64,000 nt of DNA. Source: a virus. The stretch spans positions 1 to 64,000 of the IMG/VR virus record IMGVR_UViG_3300032287_003317, one strand, 5' to 3'. Below the pieces are notes generated by a model. That model did no database searches. It worked only from the letters and a program-made list of their open reading frames with translations, and was not told the origin of the DNA. Positions 57,468 to 64,000 of this stretch are shown piece after piece. The number at the start of each line of letters is the position of its first letter. The stretch's first letter is position 1. Made by a program: the position numbers and the translations under genes.

Positions 57468-58384
57468 TATCCAGCTACAATGAATGGGATCCATTACGTT
57501 CAGTGGTAGTAGGTAGTGCAAAATACGCAAACTGGCCCAGTACGGATCCTGTATTTGCTCGCGAGTCGGAAAAAACAACCTGGAAAGAAACACCAGTTCC
57601 CAGCGGGCCAGTGCCAGATCATATTGTCAATGAGGCCAATGAAGATTTAAACGAATTGGCCTGCACCTTATACAATCTTGGCATACATGTAATACGCCCT
57701 GCTCCACGTAACTATCCGGTCACTGGCGGTATGTACAACTATTGTCCTAGAGATAGATTGTTAATCTACGGTAATACCATTGTAGATCCTGCAATGATGT
57801 ATCCGTGCAGAGATCAAGAAATCATTACATTAGACGAAGTAACACATAAATCACACGACATCAGAGTAATGCCCAGAGATGCGGGCATGGTGTTTGATGC
57901 TGCCAATGTTTGTAGACTAAATGATACTTGGCTATATCTTGAAAGTGACAGCGGAAATAAGAAAGCATACGAATGGTTGTGTGATCAATTTCCAGATGTC
58001 ACTATAGAACTTGTTAACTTTTACTCGGGCGTACACATTGACAGTACTATTGTTCCCTTACGTGAAGGACTTGTTATGTTAAATGCCAGTCGTGTGTCAG
58101 ACGCAACAGTTCCCAAATGTTTGCAAAGTTGGGAAAAAATTTGGGTACACGATGTAGTAGCACAAGGATTCTATGAGTATCCTTATGCCAGCAAATGGAT
58201 CGCGATGAATATGCTAGTCATTGATCCCACGACAGTCATAGTAGATCGACATCAAGTTGAACTGATAAAGACCCTAGAAAGTTATCGATTCACAGTTATA
58301 CCCTTAGAATTGCGTCATAGTCGCACTTTGGGTGGTGGATTTCATTGTGTGACACTAGATTTATTGCGTTCCAGCAATAAATAG
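57464..58384 (+). CDS. Amidinotransferase-like protein (GATM/StrB type)
   Basis: 306 residues. SSYNEWDPLRSVVVGSAKYANWP is the usual start of glycine/inosamine amidinotransferases. RDAGMVFDAANVCRLND (Asp), SGVHIDSTIVPLREGLVMLN (His-x-Asp), and LGGGFHCVTLDL (active-site Cys, with GGxHC) complete the pentein active site. T4-like cyanophages carry related genes. It could modify a small molecule or nucleotide; the real acceptor is unknown. Confidence 0.85.
   Translation: MISSYNEWDPLRSVVVGSAKYANWPSTDPVFARESEKTTWKETPVPSGPVPDHIVNEANEDLNELACTLYNLGIHVIRPAPRNYPVTGGMYNYCPRDRLLIYGNTIVDPAMMYPCRDQEIITLDEVTHKSHDIRVMPRDAGMVFDAANVCRLNDTWLYLESDSGNKKAYEWLCDQFPDVTIELVNFYSGVHIDSTIVPLREGLVMLNASRVSDATVPKCLQSWEKIWVHDVVAQGFYEYPYASKWIAMNMLVIDPTTVIVDRHQVELIKTLESYRFTVIPLELRHSRTLGGGFHCVTLDLLRSSNK
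58377..58383 (+). promoter_or_regulatory. T4-like late promoter core (ATAAATA), leaderless
   Basis: CAATAAATAG overlaps the amidinotransferase stop and ends 6 bases before ATG 58389, no ribosome site between. Confidence 0.6.
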
Positions 58385-58388
58385 TAGT

Positions 58389-59117
58389 ATGACTTTTGCA
58401 GACTATACAGATGCGGTCCTATCCGCTTTGACTTTTAATCCCCGCTTTGACGATGTGGTTGCTCGCAAGCAGGAAATCCTTGACGGTGTTTATCGCACCG
58501 AAAATCTTGAGCCAACCAGCATTTTATTTGTTGGATTCAATCCAGCAATACTAAGTTGTCAAGCCAAGACTATTGCAGTGACAGAAATCAGCGACTCTGC
58601 ACAGGCATTTCTTAAATCCAAGAATGTAAAGTTTACCTATATCAATCCTGTGGATTTACCAAAGCATCAAAAGCAATTTCAATGTGTGGTAGCAATGGAC
58701 GAGTATTTTACCTTTGCTGATAGCGATCAAGCACAGCAAGACAAAATAGCTAAAATTTGTAATTTGGCCACAGCATTTGTGGTAAGTACTATACGTGATT
58801 ATAAAAATCAGGATTACAAAGATCGTGAATTTAGTCAGCCAGTGTCAGTTAGAAATGGCAAAGACACTAGAATTTTTTTAGAAAATCACGACTGGGATTT
58901 AAAAGATCGTACACTATGGGATACCATGATTTACGAAATTGAAGGAAGCAGTTTAAAGACATACGGCACGTTTGATCGTCGTACTATGTTTTTTAAACAG
59001 TTAGCAAAGTTTAGTATGGACGCTGGAGCCGTGAATTTCCTCGTGCATAAAAACCTGATGTACAAGAGTCTAATCAAAAAGAACTACGAGCATGTAGTTA
59101 GCATACAATTCGAGTAA
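58389..59117 (+). CDS. Rossmann-like protein, possible methyltransferase
   Basis: 242 residues. SILFVGFNPAILSCQAKTIAVTEIS followed by FQCVVAMDEYFTFADSDQAQQ could be a SAM-binding Rossmann core (beta1-G.. / acidic beta2 / V.A.DEYF). No clear catalytic motif, so the call is tentative. It is followed 2 bases later by a fibre gene. Confidence 0.5.
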   Translation: MTFADYTDAVLSALTFNPRFDDVVARKQEILDGVYRTENLEPTSILFVGFNPAILSCQAKTIAVTEISDSAQAFLKSKNVKFTYINPVDLPKHQKQFQCVVAMDEYFTFADSDQAQQDKIAKICNLATAFVVSTIRDYKNQDYKDREFSQPVSVRNGKDTRIFLENHDWDLKDRTLWDTMIYEIEGSSLKTYGTFDRRTMFFKQLAKFSMDAGAVNFLVHKNLMYKSLIKKNYEHVVSIQFE

Positions 59118-59119
59118 AA

Positions 59120-60385
59120 ATGGATATTGACCAACACGTAAATCAAATAGTACAAAACCTAGTAGCAGAAATAACAACAAAAGTCCAACAACAAGCTGCG
59201 GCGGCTGTTGAGGCTAAAATTTCTGAAGTGCTTGCGGCTATTGACACCGGCACCATGCTTGGCGAACGACTCGGACAAAAAATTGATGAGCGGTTAGCAA
59301 AGTTACCAATTGATTCTAAAACAATTGAATCAGAGTTGACCAATAGAGTCAATGATTTGGTTACAGATTTAGCTACCCAAGTTCAAAGTAAATCTATACA
59401 AATAGCCAACGACACAATTCAACAGCAAGTCAATGCCATTAACTTTCAAGAGCTTTGCCAATCTGCACTGATATCTGCTATACAATCCAACAGGTTTTCT
59501 TTTCCTGAAGCCAGTGTACCAGGTGTTGCAGTTGATGTCAGCACCTTACGATTATCCGGCGAAAATATCACAGGCGGTATAGTTAAAAATTTTGGTAGTA
59601 CCGGCATCGATGACAAGGCCACAGCTTGTCAACTGAGCATCTTTGACGAAACCACAGTGGTAGAAAATAATTTATTAACTAGAGACCTCACAGTCAAAGG
59701 TTCAGCCACAATCGAAGGCGATTTAGTTGTAACTGGCACAGTACCACGGGATTCTGCCATGTTTGTTAGTCTAGTAGATTCGGTAGCTCTAGAAGTCAAA
59801 GGCGGATTAAACCACGATGTGTTCAGCGGATTTTCAGACTTGGTATTTAAACAGATTCGTGAAAACGGCCTGGACCTTAACAAAATTACTTTAAACGGTA
59901 CTGAAGTTGTCAGTGGCGGAAACCTAAGTAACAATATCACATTTAGTAATCTACAACGTGTGGGTACTTTGGCAGAACTACGTGTTGGTGGCGAAAGTTT
60001 GTTAAGTCAAACCCTGTATACCACCAATAAGCGTGTGGGAATTAACACCATTGAGCCAGCACATGCTTTGAGTATATGGGATCAAGAAATTGAATTTGGA
60101 TTTAGCAAACGTGAAACCAATGTGGCTGTGTTTGAAACACCTCGTAACCAACGATTAGTTATCGGCACCAATGGTAAAAACAATTTGGTATTAATGCCCG
60201 AGGGCGGAGTGGTTGTAGATAAAATTACCATTGGAACCACAACATTGTCCAGTGCCAGTATACCTCCAAACTATGATGCACCACACGGTGCTGTTGTGTT
60301 TAATTCAAGTCCCACAATTGGTGGGCCATTGGGTTGGGTAAGTTTGGGTGGTGCCCGTTGGGCCAACTTTGGTTTTATTGATTAA
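59120..60385 (+). CDS. Fibre-like virion protein with N-terminal coiled coil
   Basis: 421 residues: helical/coiled-coil N-terminus (about 1-130), then beta-rich repeats (LTVKGSATIEGDLVVTGTVP, LRVGGESLLSQTLYTTNKRVGINT) and a fibre tip (VVFNSSPTIGGPLGWVSLGGARW). The VTGTV / GINTxEPxxAL pattern is common in phage tail fibre shafts with chaperone-like ends. Convergent 4-base overlap with the minus-strand gene. Confidence 0.75.
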   Translation: MDIDQHVNQIVQNLVAEITTKVQQQAAAAVEAKISEVLAAIDTGTMLGERLGQKIDERLAKLPIDSKTIESELTNRVNDLVTDLATQVQSKSIQIANDTIQQQVNAINFQELCQSALISAIQSNRFSFPEASVPGVAVDVSTLRLSGENITGGIVKNFGSTGIDDKATACQLSIFDETTVVENNLLTRDLTVKGSATIEGDLVVTGTVPRDSAMFVSLVDSVALEVKGGLNHDVFSGFSDLVFKQIRENGLDLNKITLNGTEVVSGGNLSNNITFSNLQRVGTLAELRVGGESLLSQTLYTTNKRVGINTIEPAHALSIWDQEIEFGFSKRETNVAVFETPRNQRLVIGTNGKNNLVLMPEGGVVVDKITIGTTTLSSASIPPNYDAPHGAVVFNSSPTIGGPLGWVSLGGARWANFGFID

Positions 60386-61494
60386 TCAAACAACACGTGG
60401 CCTAATGTGCCACTAAATTCCCGATACCAGTCGCGACCCATCATCACATTGTAATTATGATCTACAATATCTCTGCATTCGGCCAAGATCCGTTCTTGTG
60501 GTTGTTTACACAGCCATTTTAGTTGCTCTAATGCAGCATACTGACGTATAGGGTAGTGTTCTATTTCGTCATAGCTTTCGTCAATTATGCTGTTGAATGT
60601 TCGAAATCCCAAGTCACGTAACATGGCCAGACTGTATCTATTAGCAACCATAACAAATAATCTACGTGCCAGGATTGGTTTAACTATTTTTTCTGTAAAG
60701 AACACACAGTCATTATCGCAGTTGGTTTCACACACAAGACTGTAGGCTGTTTGATTATAGATATTCAGCGGCATGACTTGACTTAGGCTCATAGTGTGTC
60801 CGTAATACTTGACAGGCTCTACTGTCCATTGTACATTTTCACGTTCAGTTAAACCTTCTTCTTCCCATAACCATTGACTATCAGTTGCAGTTTGAAAATC
60901 AATATCAAAAGTGTTTATATAAGTTACTATACCCTTATCTGCCAGTCCCTGTTCGTGTATAAAATCGTATGCACGACTGCGATGACGTTTCCTACGTCCA
61001 AGTAAAGCATCAAACATTAACGGTTTAGGTGCGTAGGGATTCAATTGGTATAGAGTTGTGGGACGCACATTTTTATAAAAATGTATGGTAGTCGTAAACC
61101 AATCCAAGAATGTGTATGTTCGGCCATTGTTTAAAGGAGGAGTTAATCTTCCACAAAGGAACCAACGCATCTTGGGCAGGTCATGACGCCGTACAAATTC
61201 CACTGTGGATGCGTGTAACTCACTGCAGAGAAGAATTATAATGTCTACGTGTTCGTAGATGTCGGCTATCTCTTGATCAATTTGATTGTTTTTTGGAAAA
61301 TTTGGATCACCGTAGGGGTACGGTACTTGAAAACAAGCGACTCGCCGGCTGTGATCAGAATTAACAAAACGATCTACATCGTTGTAATAACTCCAGTCAT
61401 CAGCAGGGCGGCCGCCTAGTTCTTTAAAATGAAACCTAAAAATAGGATTGGAACGCTCTGGGAAATAAATCCCAACATCCTGATTTGTTACCAA
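60382..61494 (-). CDS. Glycosyltransferase-like protein (paralog 3 of 3)
   Basis: 370 residues, with FFTEKIVKPILARRLFVMVA and LRDLGFRTFNSIIDESYDE matching the C-terminal motif of the 35246 and 54520 genes. The N-terminal half (SWYNDVDR-like, LEHDLPKMRWFLCGR) differs. Start at 61494 is 0 bases from the next minus gene stop. Substrate unknown. Confidence 0.6.
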   Translation of the reverse strand: MVTNQDVGIYFPERSNPIFRFHFKELGGRPADDWSYYNDVDRFVNSDHSRRVACFQVPYPYGDPNFPKNNQIDQEIADIYEHVDIIILLCSELHASTVEFVRRHDLPKMRWFLCGRLTPPLNNGRTYTFLDWFTTTIHFYKNVRPTTLYQLNPYAPKPLMFDALLGRRKRHRSRAYDFIHEQGLADKGIVTYINTFDIDFQTATDSQWLWEEEGLTERENVQWTVEPVKYYGHTMSLSQVMPLNIYNQTAYSLVCETNCDNDCVFFTEKIVKPILARRLFVMVANRYSLAMLRDLGFRTFNSIIDESYDEIEHYPIRQYAALEQLKWLCKQPQERILAECRDIVDHNYNVMMGRDWYREFSGTLGHVLFD

Positions 61495-61737
61495 TTATTT
61501 TTTAGCAGTTGTGGTTGCTTTTTTAACGGCAGTCTTGGCTCGGGTTGCTGTGGTTTTAGCTGCGGCTTTGGCCTTGGTTGCAACCTTTTTAACTTCAACT
61601 TTGGCTTCTTCAACCACAGCCTTTGCTTCAGCTTGGCTAACATGTCCGTCTTTGTTGGAATCGGCTTTTTTAGCAAATGCTTGATAACCAAAATATGCAA
61701 CTATTACTACTCCTACTAGAATGATGACTAATTCCAT
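61495..61737 (-). CDS. Membrane protein with EF-hand and H1-like Lys/Ala tail
   Basis: 80 residues in three parts: one N-terminal span (MELVIILVGVVIVAYFGYQAF), a canonical EF-hand loop DSNKDGHVSQAE (positions 1, 3, 5 and 12 acidic or Asn, Gly at 6), and a Lys/Ala-rich tail (KVATKAKAAAKTTATRAKTA, ending KKATTTAKK) resembling histone H1-like proteins. It could tether DNA or another polyanion to the membrane in a calcium-responsive way; that is speculation. AAGGAGATCT gives a strong ribosome site. Confidence 0.7.
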   Translation of the reverse strand: MELVIILVGVVIVAYFGYQAFAKKADSNKDGHVSQAEAKAVVEEAKVEVKKVATKAKAAAKTTATRAKTAVKKATTTAKK

Positions 61738-61812
61738 TTTTAGATCTCCTTAATTGATGGATAGTATTATTTAGTAGGTGTTTTATGATATTAATATTTT
61801 TGCCCAAAAAGG

Positions 61813-61841
61813 TTGCATTTTGTTGCGTTGCAATATATAAT
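61813..61841 (+). promoter_or_regulatory. sigma70-type promoter of the phasin gene
   Basis: TTGCAT (61813-61818), 17-base spacer, TATAAT (61836-61841). An 80-base leader follows, ending AAAAGGAAAATAAA. Confidence 0.65.
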
Positions 61842-61920
61842 TGCTAAATAAAGTAGTGGTACACAAGATGCCGAATGGTTTGGGTCTTGTTCATAACATT
61901 TCGCTTAAAAGGAAAATAAA

Positions 61921-62151
61921 ATGTTTAATTTCAAATCAGTAGTAGACCAAGTAGCAACAGCAAGCAAGCAACCTTTGACATTTGTTGAAGACAAGGCAAT
62001 CCGTGCAAACCTAGAAACTCTAGTGGATTCTTATGCCGGTTTTACCAAAACTGTTTACGACACCAATTTAGAGTTGGCAAAACAAGTAGTAGAAAGCACA
62101 AAATCTGTTGATTTTACCAAGGCTTTTGAAAAGTTTACAGCCACCAAGTGA
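61921..62151 (+). CDS. Phasin-like protein
   Basis: 76 residues. Length, FVEDKAIRANLETLVDSYAGFTKTVYDTNLELAKQVVEST and the amphipathic helix fit phasins (polyhydroxyalkanoate granule coat proteins), although shorter than most. If so the host may make PHB, and the phage could change granule use for carbon during infection. Structural use in the virion cannot be excluded. Followed by a strong terminator. Confidence 0.7.
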   Translation: MFNFKSVVDQVATASKQPLTFVEDKAIRANLETLVDSYAGFTKTVYDTNLELAKQVVESTKSVDFTKAFEKFTATK

Positions 62152-62174
62152 TCTGTTGTAGAAATACAACACCC

Positions 62175-62202
62175 AAAAACCCCGTGAAAATGGGGTTTTT
62201 TT
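62175..62202 (+). terminator. Rho-independent terminator after the phasin gene
   Basis: AAAAACCCC (62175-62183) / GGGGTTTTT (62192-62200), T run to 62202. Confidence 0.92.
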
Positions 62203-62218
62203 ACGGCTCATATTTTGG

Positions 62219-62247
62219 TTGACCCAAAAACCCATTAAATGTACAAT
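62219..62247 (+). promoter_or_regulatory. Early-type sigma70 promoter
   Basis: TTGACC (62219-62224), 17-base spacer, TACAAT (62242-62247); AACAAGGAGCGAAAA before ATG 62278. Confidence 0.8.
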
Positions 62248-62277
62248 AGTTGTATAGTAATAAACAAGGAGCGAAAA

Positions 62278-62550
62278 ATGAGCAAACTTACAGCATACAC
62301 AGTAGAAATTTACAAAGCTGATCGTCGTATCAAAGCGGGTCGCAGATTGGTTGAAAAACGTGACTTTGATCCAGTAACCCAAGATTATATCAACAGCGTG
62401 GTTGGAGGATTTAAAGCTCGCGGCTTTATTGCAGAAGTTCACGAAACCTTTGTGACCAAGAAAAACCTCATGGGTGGCAAAGAGTTCACTGAGCGGTATG
62501 ATACTCCGCATTATTGCAGTCCTGCTTCAGAATCATACTGGAGCATGTAA
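62278..62550 (+). CDS. Small basic early-type protein
   Basis: 90 residues from ATG 62278, behind AAGGAG. Basic and mixed (YKADRRIKAGRRLVEKRD), ending SPASESYWSM. No family recognised. Promoter of the TTGACC family suggests early expression. Confidence 0.65.
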   Translation: MSKLTAYTVEIYKADRRIKAGRRLVEKRDFDPVTQDYINSVVGGFKARGFIAEVHETFVTKKNLMGGKEFTERYDTPHYCSPASESYWSM

Positions 62551-62574
62551 GTTAGCGGGCACTAACCTGCCCGG

Positions 62575-62603
62575 TTGACCCAAAATTCCCAAAATAGTAT
62601 AAT
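62575..62603 (+). promoter_or_regulatory. Early-type sigma70 promoter
   Basis: TTGACC (62575-62580), 17-base spacer (CAAAATTCCCAAAATAG), TATAAT (62598-62603); AATAAGGAGCAGAT before ATG 62632. Confidence 0.85.
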
Positions 62604-62631
62604 AGTTATATTAAGTTAATAAGGAGCAGAT

Positions 62632-62937
62632 ATGACACAGAACCATTTAGCCCAGTACGATGTAGAAGAATTGCAGAGTTATTTTAGCGATTTCCACAAG
62701 GATTTTTTTGGTTTTCGTCCACGTTATGCCACTCCTGAGCAATGGCGTAGCCGTGAGTGGTTAGAGGCTGCTATCAATGCTATCCACAACACCTTAGACA
62801 AAATGAAAGAGACCCCATCTGGTCGTGCCGAATTGCGCCGTCAGGGTTGGGTAGTGGAAGAGTCAGATTTTGATGTGTTGGAGCAGGCCGAACAGTCTGC
62901 TGATGCCGATTCTGAATCTTATGGGGAGAAGCTATAA
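62632..62937 (+). CDS. Small early-type protein
   Basis: 101 residues, acidic C-terminus (EQAEQSADADSESYGEKL), aromatic N-terminal half (YFSDFHKDFFGFRPRY). One-base overlap with the next gene (TAATG). No family recognised. Confidence 0.65.
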   Translation: MTQNHLAQYDVEELQSYFSDFHKDFFGFRPRYATPEQWRSREWLEAAINAIHNTLDKMKETPSGRAELRRQGWVVEESDFDVLEQAEQSADADSESYGEKL

Positions 62938-63095
62938 TGGGATTTTTCAAAGATATCCATATCGAAATCATTGAATGGTTGGCCCGAGGCCGTTCAGTAG
63001 AAGAAACTTATATCTACTTCAAAGACTATGTGACCATGGAACAGGTGCTGGCCATGGCCAATCAAGAATATGATTCGGATCCAGTTGACCAATAA
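62937..63095 (+). CDS. Tiny acidic early-type protein
   Basis: 52 residues, helical and acidic (IHIEIIEWLARGRSVEETY). It is coupled to the previous gene by a 1-base overlap. Its last codons (VDQ-stop) contain the TTGACC box of the next promoter, as at 24355. Confidence 0.6.
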   Translation: MGFFKDIHIEIIEWLARGRSVEETYIYFKDYVTMEQVLAMANQEYDSDPVDQ

Positions 63096-63113
63096 TTCAA
63101 ACTGTCATATAAT
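63085..63113 (+). promoter_or_regulatory. Early-type sigma70 promoter, leaderless
   Basis: TTGACC (63085-63090), 17-base spacer, TATAAT (63108-63113). ATG 63120 lies 7 bases after the -10 box. Confidence 0.85.
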
Positions 63114-63119
63114 ACTATT

Positions 63120-63353
63120 ATGAAACTAGATCGAAACAATTTTAAACTCAGCCATCATGTATGGCACAAACGAGCATTTGACCCTGCCAGCGCCGAGGAC
63201 CTGCGTGTGTACCAGGACTTTTTATTAAACAGCCGTTGGAAAAATGGATGTCCTTTTGTGATCGAATGGCCGTACTTGACTGTGACTGATTTGATCAAAC
63301 ACAAGATTGTAAAGCATCATATTGCCGGATTAATAAAACAGGCACGGGCGTGA
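63120..63353 (+). CDS. Small basic early-type protein
   Basis: 77 residues (KLSHHVWHKRAFDPASAEDLR, DLIKHKIVKHHIAGLIKQAR). Leaderless from the promoter just upstream. Stop overlaps the GTG start of the next gene by 4 bases. No family recognised. Confidence 0.6.
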   Translation: MKLDRNNFKLSHHVWHKRAFDPASAEDLRVYQDFLLNSRWKNGCPFVIEWPYLTVTDLIKHKIVKHHIAGLIKQARA

Positions 63354-63649
63354 AACTGACGGCTGTCCTGTTGGTTGCACTATCGTTGGTTGGTTGTGCT
63401 ACAAGCCATAGGTCCGGTCAAGCACTCACTTATGACCAATTGGATGCCTTGCGATATACCAATGCAGACTGCCCGCAGTTGGATCGCCACATAAAATTTA
63501 TCGAAACACAATTACGCCTTAAGGGCCTGCTCAACGTGGATCCAACCACGCTAGATGAACCGGATCGGGTATATAATGCCACAGCTCGCATACTGATATG
63601 GAATTTGCGTATTGGTTGTACCAACCCCACCAGGTTCGGCAACAAATGA
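63350..63649 (+). CDS. Small lipoprotein
   Basis: 99 residues from GTG 63350. Lipoprotein signal: MKLTAVLLVALSLVGC with lipobox SLVGC (Cys at 16). Two further Cys lie in the mature part (NADCPQ, RIGCTNP). Likely anchored in the inner or outer membrane; Rz1-like or superinfection roles are conceivable. Coupled to genes on both sides by 4-base overlaps. Confidence 0.65.
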   Translation: MKLTAVLLVALSLVGCATSHRSGQALTYDQLDALRYTNADCPQLDRHIKFIETQLRLKGLLNVDPTTLDEPDRVYNATARILIWNLRIGCTNPTRFGNK

Positions 63650-64000
63650 AACTGGCAATAGCACTGACGTTATGCGTGGCCACATCAACCGCGGTGGCAG
63701 ATTGCTATATGAGATCAAACATTACCTTGTGGAAACAACCCATAAATGCCGAACCCACAGACATACAACGCCTGGTGGTACCGGATGACAAAGGCCAAAA
63801 ATGTGTATTGAGATATCGCTTGCACGTGGGCAACGAATGGAAAACGGTAGAAGGCACAGGAATCGGGAGAACCGAAACTGAAGCATGTGCCCAGGCATTA
63901 CAACTCACCCGTGGATCAATTTTAGAAGAAGTTGAACCCAATCGTGTACGTGCTGATACCCAAATGGTATGTTCGGATTTACCGGACATTCGTGTGCGTC
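63646..64000 (+). CDS. Secreted Cys-containing protein, 3' end outside window
   Basis: 118 residues visible. A signal peptide (MKLAIALTLCVATSTAVA) is followed by mature part with three spaced Cys (DCYMRSN, GQKCVLRY, EACAQALQL) and a fourth (MVCSDLP). Shares 4-base overlap with the lipoprotein gene, so likely co-exported. Frame is open to base 64000. Confidence 0.6.
   Translation, partial: MKLAIALTLCVATSTAVADCYMRSNITLWKQPINAEPTDIQRLVVPDDKGQKCVLRYRLHVGNEWKTVEGTGIGRTETEACAQALQLTRGSILEEVEPNRVRADTQMVCSDLPDIRVR

Noticed and set aside
61429-61719. Cys/Gly/Phe-rich plus-strand ORF opposite the EF-hand gene
   Set aside because: It is the complement of the Lys/Ala codon repeats in the minus-strand gene, which has a strong ribosome site and coherent domains.
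1-64000. Prophage or chromosomal origin of the window because of bacterial-type genes (curli, cyclase, phasin)
   Set aside because: Phage replication, fibre, lysis and late-promoter features flank the bacterial-type genes on both sides and the same promoter motifs occur inside the bacterial-type block; no integrase, rRNA or typical chromosomal operon is seen.

Overview
The window looks like part of a lytic, T4-like myophage genome from an aquatic, probably freshwater, proteobacterial host. It has a T4-type primase and helicase, class Ia ribonucleotide reductase with glutaredoxin, a PAAR-like spike tip, several very large low-complexity tail-fibre proteins, a SleB-type lysin with a holin-like partner, and many gene gaps carrying the T4 late-promoter core (ATAAATA). 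Genes are densely packed, with many 4-base stop/start overlaps, and mostly on the + strand. No tRNA, CRISPR, insertion sequence, integrase, terminase or major capsid gene was seen. No gene-free stretch exceeds about 300 bases. The host is inferred only from the accessory genes (curli, FecR, CHASE2 cyclase, phasin, PlcP/Agt), which resemble those of PHB-making or phosphate-stressed Proteobacteria.

Layout. 1-3.1 kb: 3' part of a fibre gene and a lectin-like protein. 3.2-12.2 kb: primase, helicase, a cluster of proteins with N-termini like T4 capsid-targeting peptides (two of them nucleotidyltransferase-like), two duplicated structural proteins with their own promoters, leader hairpins and terminators, and small proteins. 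12.2-13.6 kb: IscU, IscA and a Cas4/RecB-like nuclease. 13.7-22.3 kb: fibre, NrdA/NrdB, SGNH hydrolase, glutaredoxin, PAAR-like protein, large virion protein. 22.4-24.2 kb: lysis genes and a zinc metalloprotease. 24.2-27.0 kb: small early-type genes and a UvdE endonuclease. 27.1-32.8 kb: fibre and structural genes. 33-39.7 kb: membrane protein, ribosomal protein bS21, Hsp20, ClpS, a cytidylyltransferase, an exonuclease and a PP-loop protein.

39.7-47.5 kb is the most unusual block: csgF, csgG, two curlin-repeat proteins, a FecR-domain protein and an outer-membrane beta-barrel protein, resembling a bacterial amyloid-secretion locus. 47.6-51.7 kb holds a PlcP-like phospholipase, an Agt-like glycosyltransferase and a CHASE2 nucleotide cyclase, with a PhoB-box-like sequence in front. 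This looks like the phosphate-starvation lipid-remodelling pair carried by a virus. A fatty-acid desaturase and a UDP-glucose dehydrogenase follow within 10 kb and could serve the same end.

51.7-61.7 kb: radical SAM protein, small membrane proteins on the minus strand, three related minus-strand glycosyltransferase-like genes (one at 35 kb), amidinotransferase and 2OG-oxygenase genes, another fibre and an EF-hand membrane protein. 61.9-64 kb: a phasin and small early-type genes.

Two promoter classes can be read directly. Fourteen sigma70-type promoters, all with 17-base spacers, precede early or metabolic genes, and several put the AUG at about +1 (leaderless). ATAAATA late-type motifs precede structural and accessory genes, again often only 4-8 bases before the ATG. 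A phage bS21 gene in the same genome could be connected with this translation style; that link is inference.
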